A stretch of DNA of 64,000 nt. Source: Styela clava (Eukaryota > Chordata > Ascidiacea > Stolidobranchia > Styelidae). How positions within the stretch are numbered: position 1 is the first letter of the stretch; each line of letters begins with the position of its first letter. This document shows positions 21,521-31,164 of the stretch, one piece after another. Below the pieces are notes generated by a model. It worked only from the letters and a program-made list of their open reading frames with translations. It did no database searches and had not been told where the DNA came from. The DNA lies in contig NC_135263.1 of assembly GCF_964204865.1 (NCBI RefSeq), forward strand, positions 8,229,426 to 8,293,425, read 5' to 3'. Position numbers and translations under genes: made by a program.

Positions 21521-22392
21521 AACTAGAGCTGCGTGCAGCTTTAACAGGCTTCCCGCGTAAAAAAAACTGAAGACGCGTTTTGCCCACTGGAGCATGAAAG
21601 CGTGGTCAGTCATGCATAAAATTTGCAAATTATGATGGGGGACTTATTATCTGCATGTGATTTAAATTTCAAGTCTCTAAGTAGTGTCGTTCTCGAGAAG
21701 AAGATGAAAATGTAAAATCCTATTTTGCTCACTGGAGCGTATCGCCGAGGTCACTCATGCGTATCCTTGACATATCGTATCCGGAACATGTTCATTAATC
21801 ATTGTTATGAATTTCAACCCAATAGCATGTATCAATTTTGAGAAATCGCGAAAAAACTGAAAACGCGTTTTACTCACTGGAGCGTAAAAGCTTAGTCAGT
21901 CATGCATAAAATTTGCAATTTATTATGGGGGACTCATTATCTGCATGTGATGTAAATTTCAAGTCTCTGAGTGGTGTCGTTCTCGAGAAGAAGATGAAAA
22001 TGTAAAATCCTATATTGCTCACTGGAGCGTATCGCCGAAGTCACTCATGCGTATCCTTGACATATCTCATCCGGAACATGTCCATTAATCATTGTTATGA
22101 ATTTCAACCCAATACCAAGTATCAATTTTGAGAAATCGCAAAAAAACTGAAAACGCGTTTTGCTCACTGGAGCGTGAAAGCGTGGTCACTCATGCATAAA
22201 ATTTGCATTTTATTGCTAGCTGAGAACTTCTGCACATTTGAGGTGAATTTCAAGTCTGTAGGACCAATTTGAAAAAAAAAAAATAAAAATAAATAATAAT
22301 AAATAAATAATAATAAATAAATAATAAAAATAATAATAATAATAAAACACAGGAATACAATAGGTTCCCTGCTGACAAGCAGCGGGAAGCCT
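21521..22392 (+). mobile_element. Non-autonomous Helentron derivative (HINE-like), copy 1
   Basis: It starts AACTAGAGCTGCGTGCAGCT plus AGGCTTCCCGC, contains three rounds of the tandem modules, then a (TAA)n-like tract, ACACAGGAATACAAT, and the terminal hairpin AGGTTCCCTGCTG/ACAA/GCAGCGGGAAGCCT at 22362-22392. There is no coding content. The next copy starts at the following base. Confidence 0.75.
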
Positions 22393-23118
22393 AACTAGAG
22401 CTGCGTGCAGCTTTAACAGGCTTCCCGCGTAAAAAAAAATGAAGACGCGTTTTGCTCACTGGAGCGTGAAAGCCTGGTCAGTCATGCATAAAATTTGCAA
22501 TTTATGATGGGGGACTTATTATCTGCATGTGATGTAAATTTCAAGTCTCTAAGTAGTGTCGTTCTCGAGAAGAAGATGAAAATGTAAAATCCTATATTGC
22601 TCACCGGAGCGTATCGCCGAGGTCACTCATGCGTATCCTTGACATATCGTATCGTGGTCAGTCATGCATAAAATTTGCAATTTATGATGGGGGACTTATT
22701 ATCTGCATGTGATGTAAATTTCAAGTCTCTAAGTAGTGTCGTTCTCGAGAAGAAGATGAAAATGTAAAATCCTATATTGCTCACTGGAGCGTATCGCCGA
22801 GATCACTCATGCGTATCCTTGACATATCGTATCCAGAACATGTCCATTAATCATTGTTATGAATTGCAACCCAATAGCATGTATCAATTTTGAGAAATCG
22901 CAAAAAAACTGAAAACGCGTTTTGCTCACTGGAGCGTGAAAGCGTGGTCAGTCATGCATAAAATTTGCATTTTATTGCTAGCTGAGAACTTCTGCACATT
23001 TGAGGTGAATTTCAAGTTTGTAGGACCAATTTGAAAAAAAAAATAATAAAAATAAATAATAATAATAATAAAACACATGAATACAATAGGTTCCCTGCTG
23101 ACAAGCAGCGGGAAGCCT
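22393..23118 (+). mobile_element. Non-autonomous Helentron derivative (HINE-like), copy 2
   Basis: It has the same 5' start and 3' hairpin (23088-23118) as the preceding copy and abuts it with no spacer. It has a local re-duplication of a module at about 22,650 (a 182-bp period instead of about 290). Confidence 0.75.
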
Positions 23119-23196
23119 AATAATAATAAATAAATAATAATAATAATAAAACACAGGAATACAATAGGTTCCCTGCTGACAAGCAGCGGGAAGCCT
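23119..23196 (+). repeat. Extra Helentron 3' tail
   Basis: A second A/T tract, ACACAGGAATACAAT and hairpin (23166-23196) directly follow the hairpin of copy 2, duplicating only the last ~78 bp. Reiterated 3' ends like this are what read-through or restarted rolling-circle copying would leave. Confidence 0.75.
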
Positions 23197-23348
23197 AATT
23201 AGAAATGGAGAATTCTGGAGAGCAAGCAAAACCAATATAATCTCATGCAAAGATAATGTGGGAAGTGGAATGTAATAAATTGGCAAAGGTAGTCATATTC
23301 ATGAAGCCATAAAAGCTTTAATTATATTTGTTGTATGTCTGCTTATAT

Positions 23349-23679
23349 TAGGGTTACGGACTCCTTGTGTATGATTTGCCTTCCGTTTTTGATAAAGAAT
23401 TTACGTCCTCCGAGGACGCTCAAAAATGCCAAAATGTCCTCCTTTTTCATGGGATTAAATATTTGAATTTATCTTATGATATAATCAACAGTTTGTAATA
23501 TGTCAAGTATCCATGCTTTGAGTCTGCTGCTAGTATACCCACTTAGTTTACAATTTTAACAACATTCTTGCAGACAATTGTACGATAAGGAAATAATAAC
23601 CCGGTAATGTTGACGAAGATCAAAAAAACTGCCGAATACCCACGGTCTCCATTTACGGTTTGGAAATATGGTCACCCTA
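23349..23679. mobile_element. hAT-like MITE, 331 bp
   Basis: Termini TAGGGTTAC (23349-23357) and GTCACCCTA (23671-23679) are inverted with one mismatch. Perfect 8-bp target duplications GCTTATAT flank it at 23341-23348 and 23680-23687. No coding content. Confidence 0.85.
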
Positions 23680-24019
23680 GCTTATATGTACGTCTGTTAT
23701 ATATCCTCTTATATGTCTGCACTTATTTGTTTGTTTTCATTACTTGTTCGTTTGTTTGAAACGGGTATGTGTATATTTTCTGTGTAATAAATAAAATATC
23801 ACACGACATAGACACTCTCTGTTAATTTATAATTTAAACTCTCATTATATATCATGGCATCTCAGTATGTGAATATAGCTATTGTCGGCCAGTTTCCCGT
23901 CAGGTTATTTCTGAGGTGCCAGAAGATGAGGCTGTATTAGCCAATGTGTATTTTAGTCAATTCGACTTAATTACATAGTTATTGAGCTTGATTAAAGCTT
24001 CTCGTTACTTGCATCTTAG

Positions 24020-24195
24020 ATTTCACAACTACAAAAACAAGTGGAGAAACTGAAGGAAAATTTACATACATTTCTTAATCCTGACCAACTGGAATCACTG
24101 AAAAAGCCTCGTGGACGTGGTAGCAGGGCAAATCAATGGACTGACGAAACAATTCTTTCTGCCCTGCAAATTAGATGTGCGACAGGAATTTCTGG
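24020..24195 (+). pseudogene. P-element-like transposase exon
   Basis: An open 176-bp exon lies between an acceptor (CATCTTAG) and a canonical donor (GG|GTATGA). It encodes a coiled-coil leader (ISQLQKQVEKLKENL), FLNPDQLESL, then WTDETILSALQIRCATGISG. The spacing and the W-(S/T)-x-ET-I-x-(K/S)-ALQIR pattern match the segment after the coiled coil in P-element/THAP9-type transposases. It is intact but isolated; I could not place the neighbouring exons (23,854-23,950 is a weak upstream candidate). It may belong to the same family as the copies at 6-8 kb and 62-64 kb, which lack this portion. Confidence 0.6.
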
Positions 24196-24550
24196 GTATG
24201 ATAAAAAAATAAAATAGGTTCAGTCTCTGCTGAGATTCTAAAAGTTGTTAAAAACCAATTATGCGTAATGAATTTCTGGGCATGCTCAAAAAAAAATAAA
24301 TTTAAATTTTGCGTTTCCGGAAACATGATACACACATATATATAAACGTAATACATATAAACATTGCGGTAAACGTCACCGTGAATGCAAACGAACATGA
24401 TATATTTATTTGTTTTTTTAAGATTCAATATTTGATATTGGATTGGATGAAGACAAAATTACAGAAGACAGAATTACAGAATACCATATACCCGGTTGAA
24501 GAGCACTGGTCTAATCTCAGGCGGGCTATCCTGATAGTGACCTGTATTGT

Positions 24551-25085
24551 TAGGCTTACCATACGTCCCGTTTTAGGCGGGGCAGTCCCACTTTTTAACG
24601 TCTAGTCCCGGCGTCCCGACCGGTCAGTCAAAAGCCCCGCTTTGGCGTTCAGACAGCCAGCATAATACACGAACACTACCAAATTAGCATGTTCTCGTTA
24701 CTGTTGCGGCTGTGTAGCGTACCGGTAGCCTACTTACTGAAGGGGAATGCGTGATTTTGTTTGTTTCGTTGTAGTAAATTCTCAATGCTTGAAAACGACA
24801 GGCTATTTTATTACTTTTCTTCTATTTGTCGTGCATAAAGAAAATCTAAATTCGAATTCTTTTGTATCGCTATCGTCAATTCCTTTCTATTTTTCGAACT
24901 GAAACCGATATTTAGACAGAGAATATGCGCTCGATGCCAATAGTGTCAATGATGGCAGCCGGGAAGGCTTAAAATGTAGGCATATGTAGTAAAATCGGAA
25001 AATCTAAAGGTAAAAAAATCGTAACTAAAGGGTCTTGGTCTTTGGAGGTGCCCCGCTTTAAATTCACAAAAGTATGGTAACTCTA
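24551..25085. mobile_element. hAT-like MITE, 535 bp
   Basis: Termini TAGGCTTACCATAC (24551-24564) and, reversed, TAGAGTTACCATAC (ending 25085) agree at 12 of 14 positions. Flanking 8-mers TGTATTGT (24543-24550) and TGTTTTGT (25086-25093) match at 7 of 8. The ends resemble those of the MITE at 23,349, so the two are probably of one family. Confidence 0.75.
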
Positions 25086-25130
25086 TGTTTTGTACGACTG
25101 TATACTGCGACCTATCGACCTGTATTGTAT

Positions 25131-25135
25131 AAAAA
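25131..25135 (-). terminator. RNA polymerase III terminator of the tRNA pair
   Basis: On the minus strand five T residues occur 4 nt past the 3' end of tRNA-His. No such run separates the two tRNAs. Confidence 0.75.
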
Positions 25136-25138
25136 CAG

Positions 25139-25210
25139 TGCTGTGACCAGGATTCGAACCTGGGTTATCACGGCCACAACGTGAGGTACTAACCACTATA
25201 CGATCACAGC
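25139..25210 (-). tRNA. tRNA-His (GTG)
   Basis: A complete 72-nt cloverleaf: the acceptor GCTGTGA pairs with TCACAGC, the anticodon loop TTGTGGC carries GTG, the T arm is CCAGG-TTCGAAT-CCTGG, and the discriminator is A. An A-box-like TATAGTGGTTAGTA and a B box GGTTCGAATCC are intact. No intron and no encoded CCA, as expected in animals. It lies 5 bp downstream of the initiator tRNA-Met and is followed by a T5 run. Confidence 0.95.
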
Positions 25211-25215
25211 GAATG

Positions 25216-25287
25216 TAGCAGAGGATGGTTTCGATCCATCGACCTCTGGGTTATGGGCCCAGCACGCTTCCGCTGCGCCACTCTGCT
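25216..25287 (-). tRNA. Initiator tRNA-Met (CAT)
   Basis: A 72-nt cloverleaf that, from memory, equals the highly conserved vertebrate initiator. It starts AGCAGAG, pairing with CTCTGCT, has the initiator-specific A1:T72 pair, the three G:C pairs of the anticodon stem (GGG...CCC) around CAT, and GATCGAAAC in place of TTCGAAT in the T loop. It lies upstream of tRNA-His on the same strand with a 5-nt spacer (CATTC) lacking a terminator, so the two are probably co-transcribed. Confidence 0.96.
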
Positions 25288-26212
25288 GAGTGTGCTGCCG
25301 GCTCTCATATTCATATATGAATCATAAAATAGTGTGTAGTCGAGCGGAAAGAGATATTTTCTTGCAATATTAGAAAGACAGTAGAATGCTACACCAGCGA
25401 ACAGGTAATAATAAATAAAATATGCTCTTGTACAAATAAGATATATTGAAATGAGTGAAACAAAAATAGTAACCCGTATTTTCGTAATATATTGCTATGT
25501 TTTGTAACGGATGATCCATCTAGATTCTAGTAGAAAGTATTTGAATGACAATTCGATTCTATAAGTTTTGCGCCTTTGGTAGCGCTACTTGAAATCGAGT
25601 ATAAGTATAATAAGTACTGAAGTATAAGTTTATTTCGACTCCATAATCGGCATAACATAAAATGATTGATAAAAACAAATAAATAAAAATCGATTATGAA
25701 ATCAGGAGAGCAAACAAAACCTTAGATAAGGTTTTCTGTACGAGAATGCTTGAAATTTTTTTTTGTCTCACTGAAAATTATTCATGGCATCAGGAGCTCA
25801 TGAAATTCGAGTTATTAATTGTACTTTCTTCTCCTTTAGTTTTGGAAGTGTTCCTTCGCGAAACTCGTCGTGAAACCGTTACTACCGTGTTCCCCCGGAA
25901 ATAAGACTGGGCTTATATTAAAATCATTTTTTAAATTCAGGCTAGGTCTTATTTTCTCGGTAGGTCTTTTTATCGGAGAAACAAGGTAAGTAAATTGGCA
26001 TCGTTTTAATGTTAAAGATGGGTTATCACGGAAATGATTTTGATGAATTTAATTCCATATATTTTTTCAGAATTTTTGACGCTCACTATTTACATAAAGT
26101 CGACTTAGTTTTACATTTATGAATTTTCAAAATTCACTTCAACAAAAATCGGGTCTCGTGTAGCTCCATACCTAAAGTACTTCTAGCAGGCGTAGCATAA
26201 CAATTTTTTGAT
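25288..26212. other. Unassigned DNA
   Basis: No gene seen. A short block at 25,890-25,990 (GGAAATAAGACTGGGCTTATATT, then GGTCTTATTTTCTCGG, shown here only as landmarks) looks like a worn transposon end. A block at 25,620-25,650 recurs inverted at 53,665-53,690. Confidence 0.4.
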
Positions 26213-27229
26213 ATGTCAAACCGTAAATATATACTACTACTAGATGTCCAACTCCGCTCGCCGTGTAATGAACAAACAAAGGCGATGTTGCACCTCAAAG
26301 TGGCGGGCGTCACGGTCGGTATAGTTCTGACACGGTGCTTAACGACGACGACGCTCCTGCATCACAGCTCGCAAACTCGCCCTGTTCATTGATGACTGAT
26401 CAAAATATTTGCTGGAGGACGTGGAGAATTTGATAAAAATGAACAAATAATTGTGAAAATGAAGACACAGTCTGTCCTGCAAATGACCAGGATGATGTGA
26501 CAACATCTTTGTCGAAAGACAGCAAGGCATCAAAAATGCGATGCATTGCAAAAAATGTCAGTCAGATGTAGGTAAAGTGGTGACGAAACTGAATACTTTG
26601 CACTTTATATATATAAAAAAAAGCTTAGTAGCACAGCCTTTTGGTCTCACTCCATCTCACTTGACCTATAATCAGGGCTGCCATAACGTCCTTCTTTTTA
26701 AAATTTGTTCTTATTTTGAAGGTCTTTGTTTTAGGAAATATTTTTGTCCTTATTTCTAAGAAACATCTTTATTTTGACGTGTGTCCTTATTTTTAAACCT
26801 TATGAATGAATATACCAGTAAATTAAACTTTGAATTTAGTTTAGATCTGGAACTTCATAGGAGATAAAATGAGTAAACGTAAAATATTTGCCGTGATGAT
26901 TATGAGAAAGAATTCAACGCGTCAAACGAAACGAAGGGCCAGTGATTTGCGCACTGCAGCTATTGTGAATGTGACAACAATCTGGAATCCATAGGTAGAG
27001 CAGCAATTTCTGTTAACAATGCAACCCAGAAACACAAGGCTCTGCTCAAGAAATTAATCAAACCAATCTATAAATAATTTTTTTAAGAGTCAATGATTAT
27101 ACAAAGGCTATCTCAACACATGCACGCAGCTAAAATTTATTTCCATCATCACATCATTGAACATCCGACACTTAATATAAGAGAAAAATATTTTCAAATC
27201 ATTCATGAGCGTATACCTATTAAACCAGG
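26213..27229 (+). mobile_element. hAT-type remnant with BED finger, direct copy 1
   Basis: This matches 60,243-61,297 in direct orientation over about 1 kb, from a shared CGTAAATATATACTACTACT start to CCTATTAAAC. Inside, CAGGGCTGCCATAACGTCCT at about 26,677 looks like a hAT 5' terminus, so two elements may be joined. From it to the right end the order is terminus, AT-rich leader, then a BED-like finger. No 3' terminus was found. Confidence 0.7.
26946..27077 (+). pseudogene. BED-like zinc-finger fragment of a hAT transposase
   Basis: A 43-codon piece reads FAHCSYCECDNNLESIG, then ISVNNATQKHKALLKK and a stop. The C-x2-C...H pattern with AISVNN and QKHK resembles the N-terminal BED finger of hAT transposases. 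The rest of the transposase is missing. In the second copy (61,010 onwards) a TTTCTG expansion shifts the frame within the finger. Confidence 0.55.
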
Positions 27230-27336
27230 GCTTTCCAAACTAGGGGCCGCGGCCCTGGAAGGGGCCGCGAAACGAATTTTAGGGGCCGCGAAGAGAGCAC
27301 CAATTTTACACAAAGTACCATATCAATTGTACTTTT
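27230..27336 (+). mobile_element. hAT-like terminus
   Basis: CAGGGCTTTCCAAACTAGGG followed by three GGGGCCGCG blocks is a typical hAT end. It begins exactly where the BED-finger repeat ends relative to its other copy, so it marks a separate insertion. The opposite terminus was not found; the 187-bp array follows. Confidence 0.5.
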
Positions 27337-28640
27337 TGGTTACTTCACAATATGTTCTTTTGTGATATCTTCTTCAAAAGTGGGGCACGTAATCGAAAAG
27401 TACAAAATTTGGGGTTGAAATACTGATATTTATTATTTTTGATGTAAAATTCCTGTTTGGGCCATGTTTAACAACATATTATTATATGTTCCCGACATAC
27501 AATTTTTCTCAAACTTGATTCGAGGTTACTTCACAATATGTTCTTCTAGGATAATTTATTCAAAAGTGGGGCACGTAATCGAAAAGTACAAAATTTGGGG
27601 TTGAAATACTGATATTTATTAATTTTGGTGTAAAATTCCTGTTTGGGCCATGTTTATTTAACAAGATATTATTATATGTTCCCGACATACAATTTTCCTC
27701 AAACTTGGTTCGAGGTTACTTCACAATATGTTCTTTTGTGATATCTTCTTCAAAAGTGGGGCACGTAATCGAGAAGTACAAAATTTGGGGTTGAAATACT
27801 GATATTTATTACTTTTGATGTAAAATTCCTGTTTGGGCCATGTTTAACAAGATATTATTATATGTTCCCGACGTACAATTTTTCTCAAACTTGGTTCGAG
27901 GTTACTTCACAATATGTTCTTCTAGGATATTTTATTCAAAAGTGGGGCACGTAATCAAAAAGTCCAAAATTTGGGGTTGAAATACTGATATTTATTAATT
28001 TTGATGTAAAATTCCTGTTTGGGCCATGTTTGACAAGATAATATTATATGTTCCCGACATACAATTTTTCTGGAACTTGGTTCAAGATGACTTCACAGTA
28101 TGATTTTCTGAAATATCTTATCTGAAAGTGGGGCACGTAATCAAATAGTACAGAATATTTGGTTAAAATGCCGATATTTACTAATTTTGATGTAAAATTT
28201 CTGCTTGGGCCATGTTTGACAAGATAATATTACATGTTCCCGACATACAATTTTTCTGGAACTTTCTTCGAGATGACTTCACAGTATGATTTTCTTATCT
28301 GAAAGTGGGGCACGTAATCAAATAGTACAGAATTTTTGGTTAAAATGCCGATATTTACTAATTTTGATGTAAAATTCCTGTTTGGGCCATGTTTAACAAG
28401 ATATTATTGTATGTTCCCGACATACAATTTTTCTGAAACTTGGTTCCGAATGACTTCACAATATGTTTTTTTGAGATGTCTTATCTAAAAGTGGGGCACC
28501 TAATCGAAAACTACATAAGTTGGGGTTAGAATGCCGACATTTATTAATTTTAATGTGAAATTTCTTTTTGGCCATGTTTGACAATGTAATAATATATGTT
28601 CCCAACATATAAATTTCATAAAACTTGAATTAGGATGACA
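27337..28640 (+). repeat. 187-bp tandem array, left arm (about 7 units)
   Basis: The units carry GGTTACTTCACAATATGTTC, AGTGGGGCACGTAATCGAAA, TTGGGGTTGAAATACTGATA, CTGTTTGGGCCATGTTTAAC and ATGTTCCCGACATACAATTT. Starts near 27,339, 27,524, 27,713, 27,901 and 28,088 give a period of about 187 bp. Units diverge increasingly towards 28,640. The reverse complement of the same array lies at 29,020-30,246. Confidence 0.92.
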
Positions 28641-28810
28641 TTTTAGTAGGGACGTAGCCATTTTAGTAGGAACATAGCGGACATAGTCATTTTAGTAGAG
28701 ACATAGCGGACATAGTCATTTTAGTAGGAGAATATCGGAGTCGCAATTTTAGATGGGACATAACCTCTTTAGCAGGGACATAGCGGACATATGGGACATA
28801 GCCATTTTAT
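28641..28810 (+). repeat. Short minisatellite in the centre of the inverted arrays
   Basis: Variants of GGGACATAGC(GGACATAG)CATTTTAGTA repeat about six times. The rest of the spacer up to 29,019 shows nothing recognisable. Confidence 0.75.
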
Positions 28811-29019
28811 AACTACCCGTTGCAGGCACCTTACAGCTACGGTACTGTACAGGTCACAACTGCTATTTCGAACAAAAAAAATAGTAGACAGTCATGCTGA
28901 TGCAATCAAGGGTACCGGTAGCCTACCGTATGTCAGTACGGAAGAATTTGTCTTCGATACGATGTTGCATTTTTATTAAACAGAATCTATTATTGAATTA
29001 TTTTGGTAGACGAACTATG

Positions 29020-30246
29020 TGTCAACATATAATAATATCTTGTTAAACATGGCCCAAACAGGAATTTTACATCAAAAGTAATAAATATCAGTATTTCAAC
29101 CCCAAATTTTGTACTTTTCGATTACGTGCCCCACTGTTGAATAAATTATCCTAGAAGAACATATTGTGAAGTAACCTCGAACCAAGTTTGAGAAAAATTG
29201 TATGTCGGGAACATATATTAATATCTTGTTAAACATGGCCCAAACAGGAATTTTACATCAAAATTAATAAATATCAGTATTTCAACCCCAAATTTTGGAC
29301 TTTTCGATTACGTGCCCCACTTTTGAATAAAATATCCTAGAAGAACATATTGTGAAGTAAACTTGAACCAACTTTGAGAAAAATTGTATGTCGGGAACAT
29401 ATAATAATATCTTGTTAAACATGGCCCAAACAGGAATTTTACATCAAAAGTAATAAATATCAGTATTTCAACCCCAAATTTTGGACTTTTCGATTACGTG
29501 CCCCACTTTTGAAGAAGATATCACAAAAGAACATATTGTGAAGTAACCTCGAACCAAGTTTGAGAAAAATTGTATGTCGGGAACATATAATAATATCTTG
29601 TTAAATAAACATGGCCCAAACAGGAATTTTACATCAAAATGAATAAATGTCAGTATTTCAATCCCAAATTTTGTACTTTTCGATTACGTGCCCCACTTTT
29701 GTATAAATTATCCTAGAAGAACATATTGTGAAATAACCTTGAACCAAGTTTGAGAAAAATTGTATTTCGGGAACATATATTAATATCTTGTTAAACATGG
29801 CCCAAAAGGAATTTTACATCAAAATTAGTGAATATCGGCATTTTAACCCAAAATTTTGGACTTTTCGATTACGTGCTCACTTTTGAATAAAATATCCCAA
29901 AAGAACATATTGTGAAGTAACCTCGAACCAAGTTTGAGAAAAATTGTATGTCGGGAACATATAATAATATCTTGTTAAACATGGCCCAAACAGGAATTTT
30001 ACATCAAATGTAATAAATATCAGTATTTCAACCCCAAATTTTGGACTTTTCGATTACGTGCACCACTTTTGAAGAAGATATCACAAAAGAACATATTGTG
30101 AAGTAACCTCGAACCAAGTTTGAGAAAAATTGTATGTCGGGAACATATAATAATATCTTGTTAAATATGGCCCAAACAGGAATTTTACATCAAAATTAAT
30201 AAATATCAGTATTTCAACCCCAAATTTTGTACTTTTCGATTACGTG
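29020..30246 (-). repeat. 187-bp tandem array, right arm (about 6.5 units, inverted)
   Basis: The same unit as the left arm, in reverse complement; TGTTAAACATGGCCCAAACA recurs near 29,040, 29,230, 29,415, 29,605, 29,790 and 29,970. The last unit is cut at 'CGATTACGTG' and the MULE-like reading frame starts within a few bases. With the left arm it forms an inverted repeat of roughly 1.2-1.3 kb per side around a spacer of about 380 bp. Confidence 0.92.
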
Positions 30247-31056
30247 AAGAAGACAGCGAATCAACTTTGTAAGACTGTGGTCTATACCAACGATGTACAT
30301 CCAAAGTCTTTACTTCACTCTACTTCATTTTCGAAACAACGTCACCGTGGACAGAAGGTCTCTTCGGCCTCATCTCTCACTCCTACTGTTGTTTCTCGTG
30401 GTGCTCCTGGGCCTGCTTCTAATATTACTTTGCTGCACGGGAATGGGCGTCCCAAACATACTAGCAGGTCTTTCTTTTCTACTCCACCCTTTTTTAGTAA
30501 CTCTGAGCATTTTGATAAGAAGAGTCCCATTCCACGGAAGAAGTTACCGAGATCATCTTCTTCTGTGAAAAATGTTTATCCCTATTTAATTTATAAACAG
30601 TCGGGCGGTGTGTTTTCCGAAAACAAATTGTCAAATCAGTCGTTGGTATGTGCAATGAATGATATGGGATCATTTAATCCAAATTCCCATGCAGACTGGG
30701 TCAAATTAGCAAACGTTATTTGGAACACAAAACTTGCCAAAGGTGAATTGAAAAATTATATTCCAAAATTGCGACACTTTTGGAACAAGAACTCAAAAAA
30801 CCTAAAAGGCAATGAAACATCAATTCCTGACACATCGGGCGATGAAGGATTTAAAAATACCAAACGGGATGAACCTTCTTCTGACTTTTCTCCTGAAACT
30901 AAAATTATAAATTCGACTGCCAAAATTTGTCATGAAAAAAACACACCGCCTACGCCGTCCAAGACCTTAGAAGAAAGCTGCGAAAACATATTCGATCAGG
31001 TTAGTAAAAATTCAGAGATATTTTTAGATGCGCATGGGAGTGATTTTCATGTATAG
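30244..31056 (+). CDS. N-terminal part of a MULE-like transposon protein (unrecognised domain)
   Basis: A 270-codon reading. The first ~120 residues are Ser/Thr/Pro-rich and low in order. Residues ~140-190 (MGSFNPNSHADWVKLANVIW, KLRHFWNKNSKN) form a compact aromatic-rich segment I do not recognise. The apparent start lies in the last 187-bp repeat unit, so the true start may be elsewhere. The next 100 bp in another frame (VQAHGIWKRENPTKNATF) probably continue the protein before an A10 run at about 31,177, where the frame changes to the transposase. Confidence 0.5.
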   Translation: MKKTANQLCKTVVYTNDVHPKSLLHSTSFSKQRHRGQKVSSASSLTPTVVSRGAPGPASNITLLHGNGRPKHTSRSFFSTPPFFSNSEHFDKKSPIPRKKLPRSSSSVKNVYPYLIYKQSGGVFSENKLSNQSLVCAMNDMGSFNPNSHADWVKLANVIWNTKLAKGELKNYIPKLRHFWNKNSKNLKGNETSIPDTSGDEGFKNTKRDEPSSDFSPETKIINSTAKICHEKNTPPTPSKTLEESCENIFDQVSKNSEIFLDAHGSDFHV

Positions 31057-31164
31057 GTGCTCAAAGTTCAGTGCAAGCACATGGTATATGGAAACGTGAA
31101 AATCCAACAAAAAATGCCACATTTAAAATGAACACCAAAAATTGGAACAGTCTTTTTAATTCCG

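Larger units (their letters stand above)
12752..23196 (+). mobile_element. Helentron (Helitron2) with 3' array of non-autonomous derivatives
   Basis: The 5' end motif AACTAGAGCTGCTTGCAGCT followed by AGGCTTCCCGC begins at 12752. The same start recurs at 21,521 and 22,393. The 3' end is a GC-rich hairpin ending GCGGGAAGCCT (22,392, 23,118 and 23,196). AGGCTTCCCGC near the 5' end and GCGGGAAGCCT at the 3' end are inverted copies, which fits the subterminal inverted repeats described for Helentrons/Helitron2. Coding sequence spans 13,450-20,705 and includes an EEP endonuclease, which classical Helitrons lack. Which 3' hairpin belongs to the autonomous element is ambiguous because two derivatives and one extra tail are joined head to tail. 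Confidence 0.8.

Noticed and set aside
20760-23118. CRISPR-like or satellite array
   Set aside because: Repeats are long, variably spaced modules within Helentron derivatives with defined 5' and 3' ends; this is animal DNA.
27337-30246. Centromeric satellite
   Set aside because: Only about seven units per arm, arranged inverted around a spacer next to a transposase gene; this looks like element structure. It remains possible that the unit is a satellite elsewhere.
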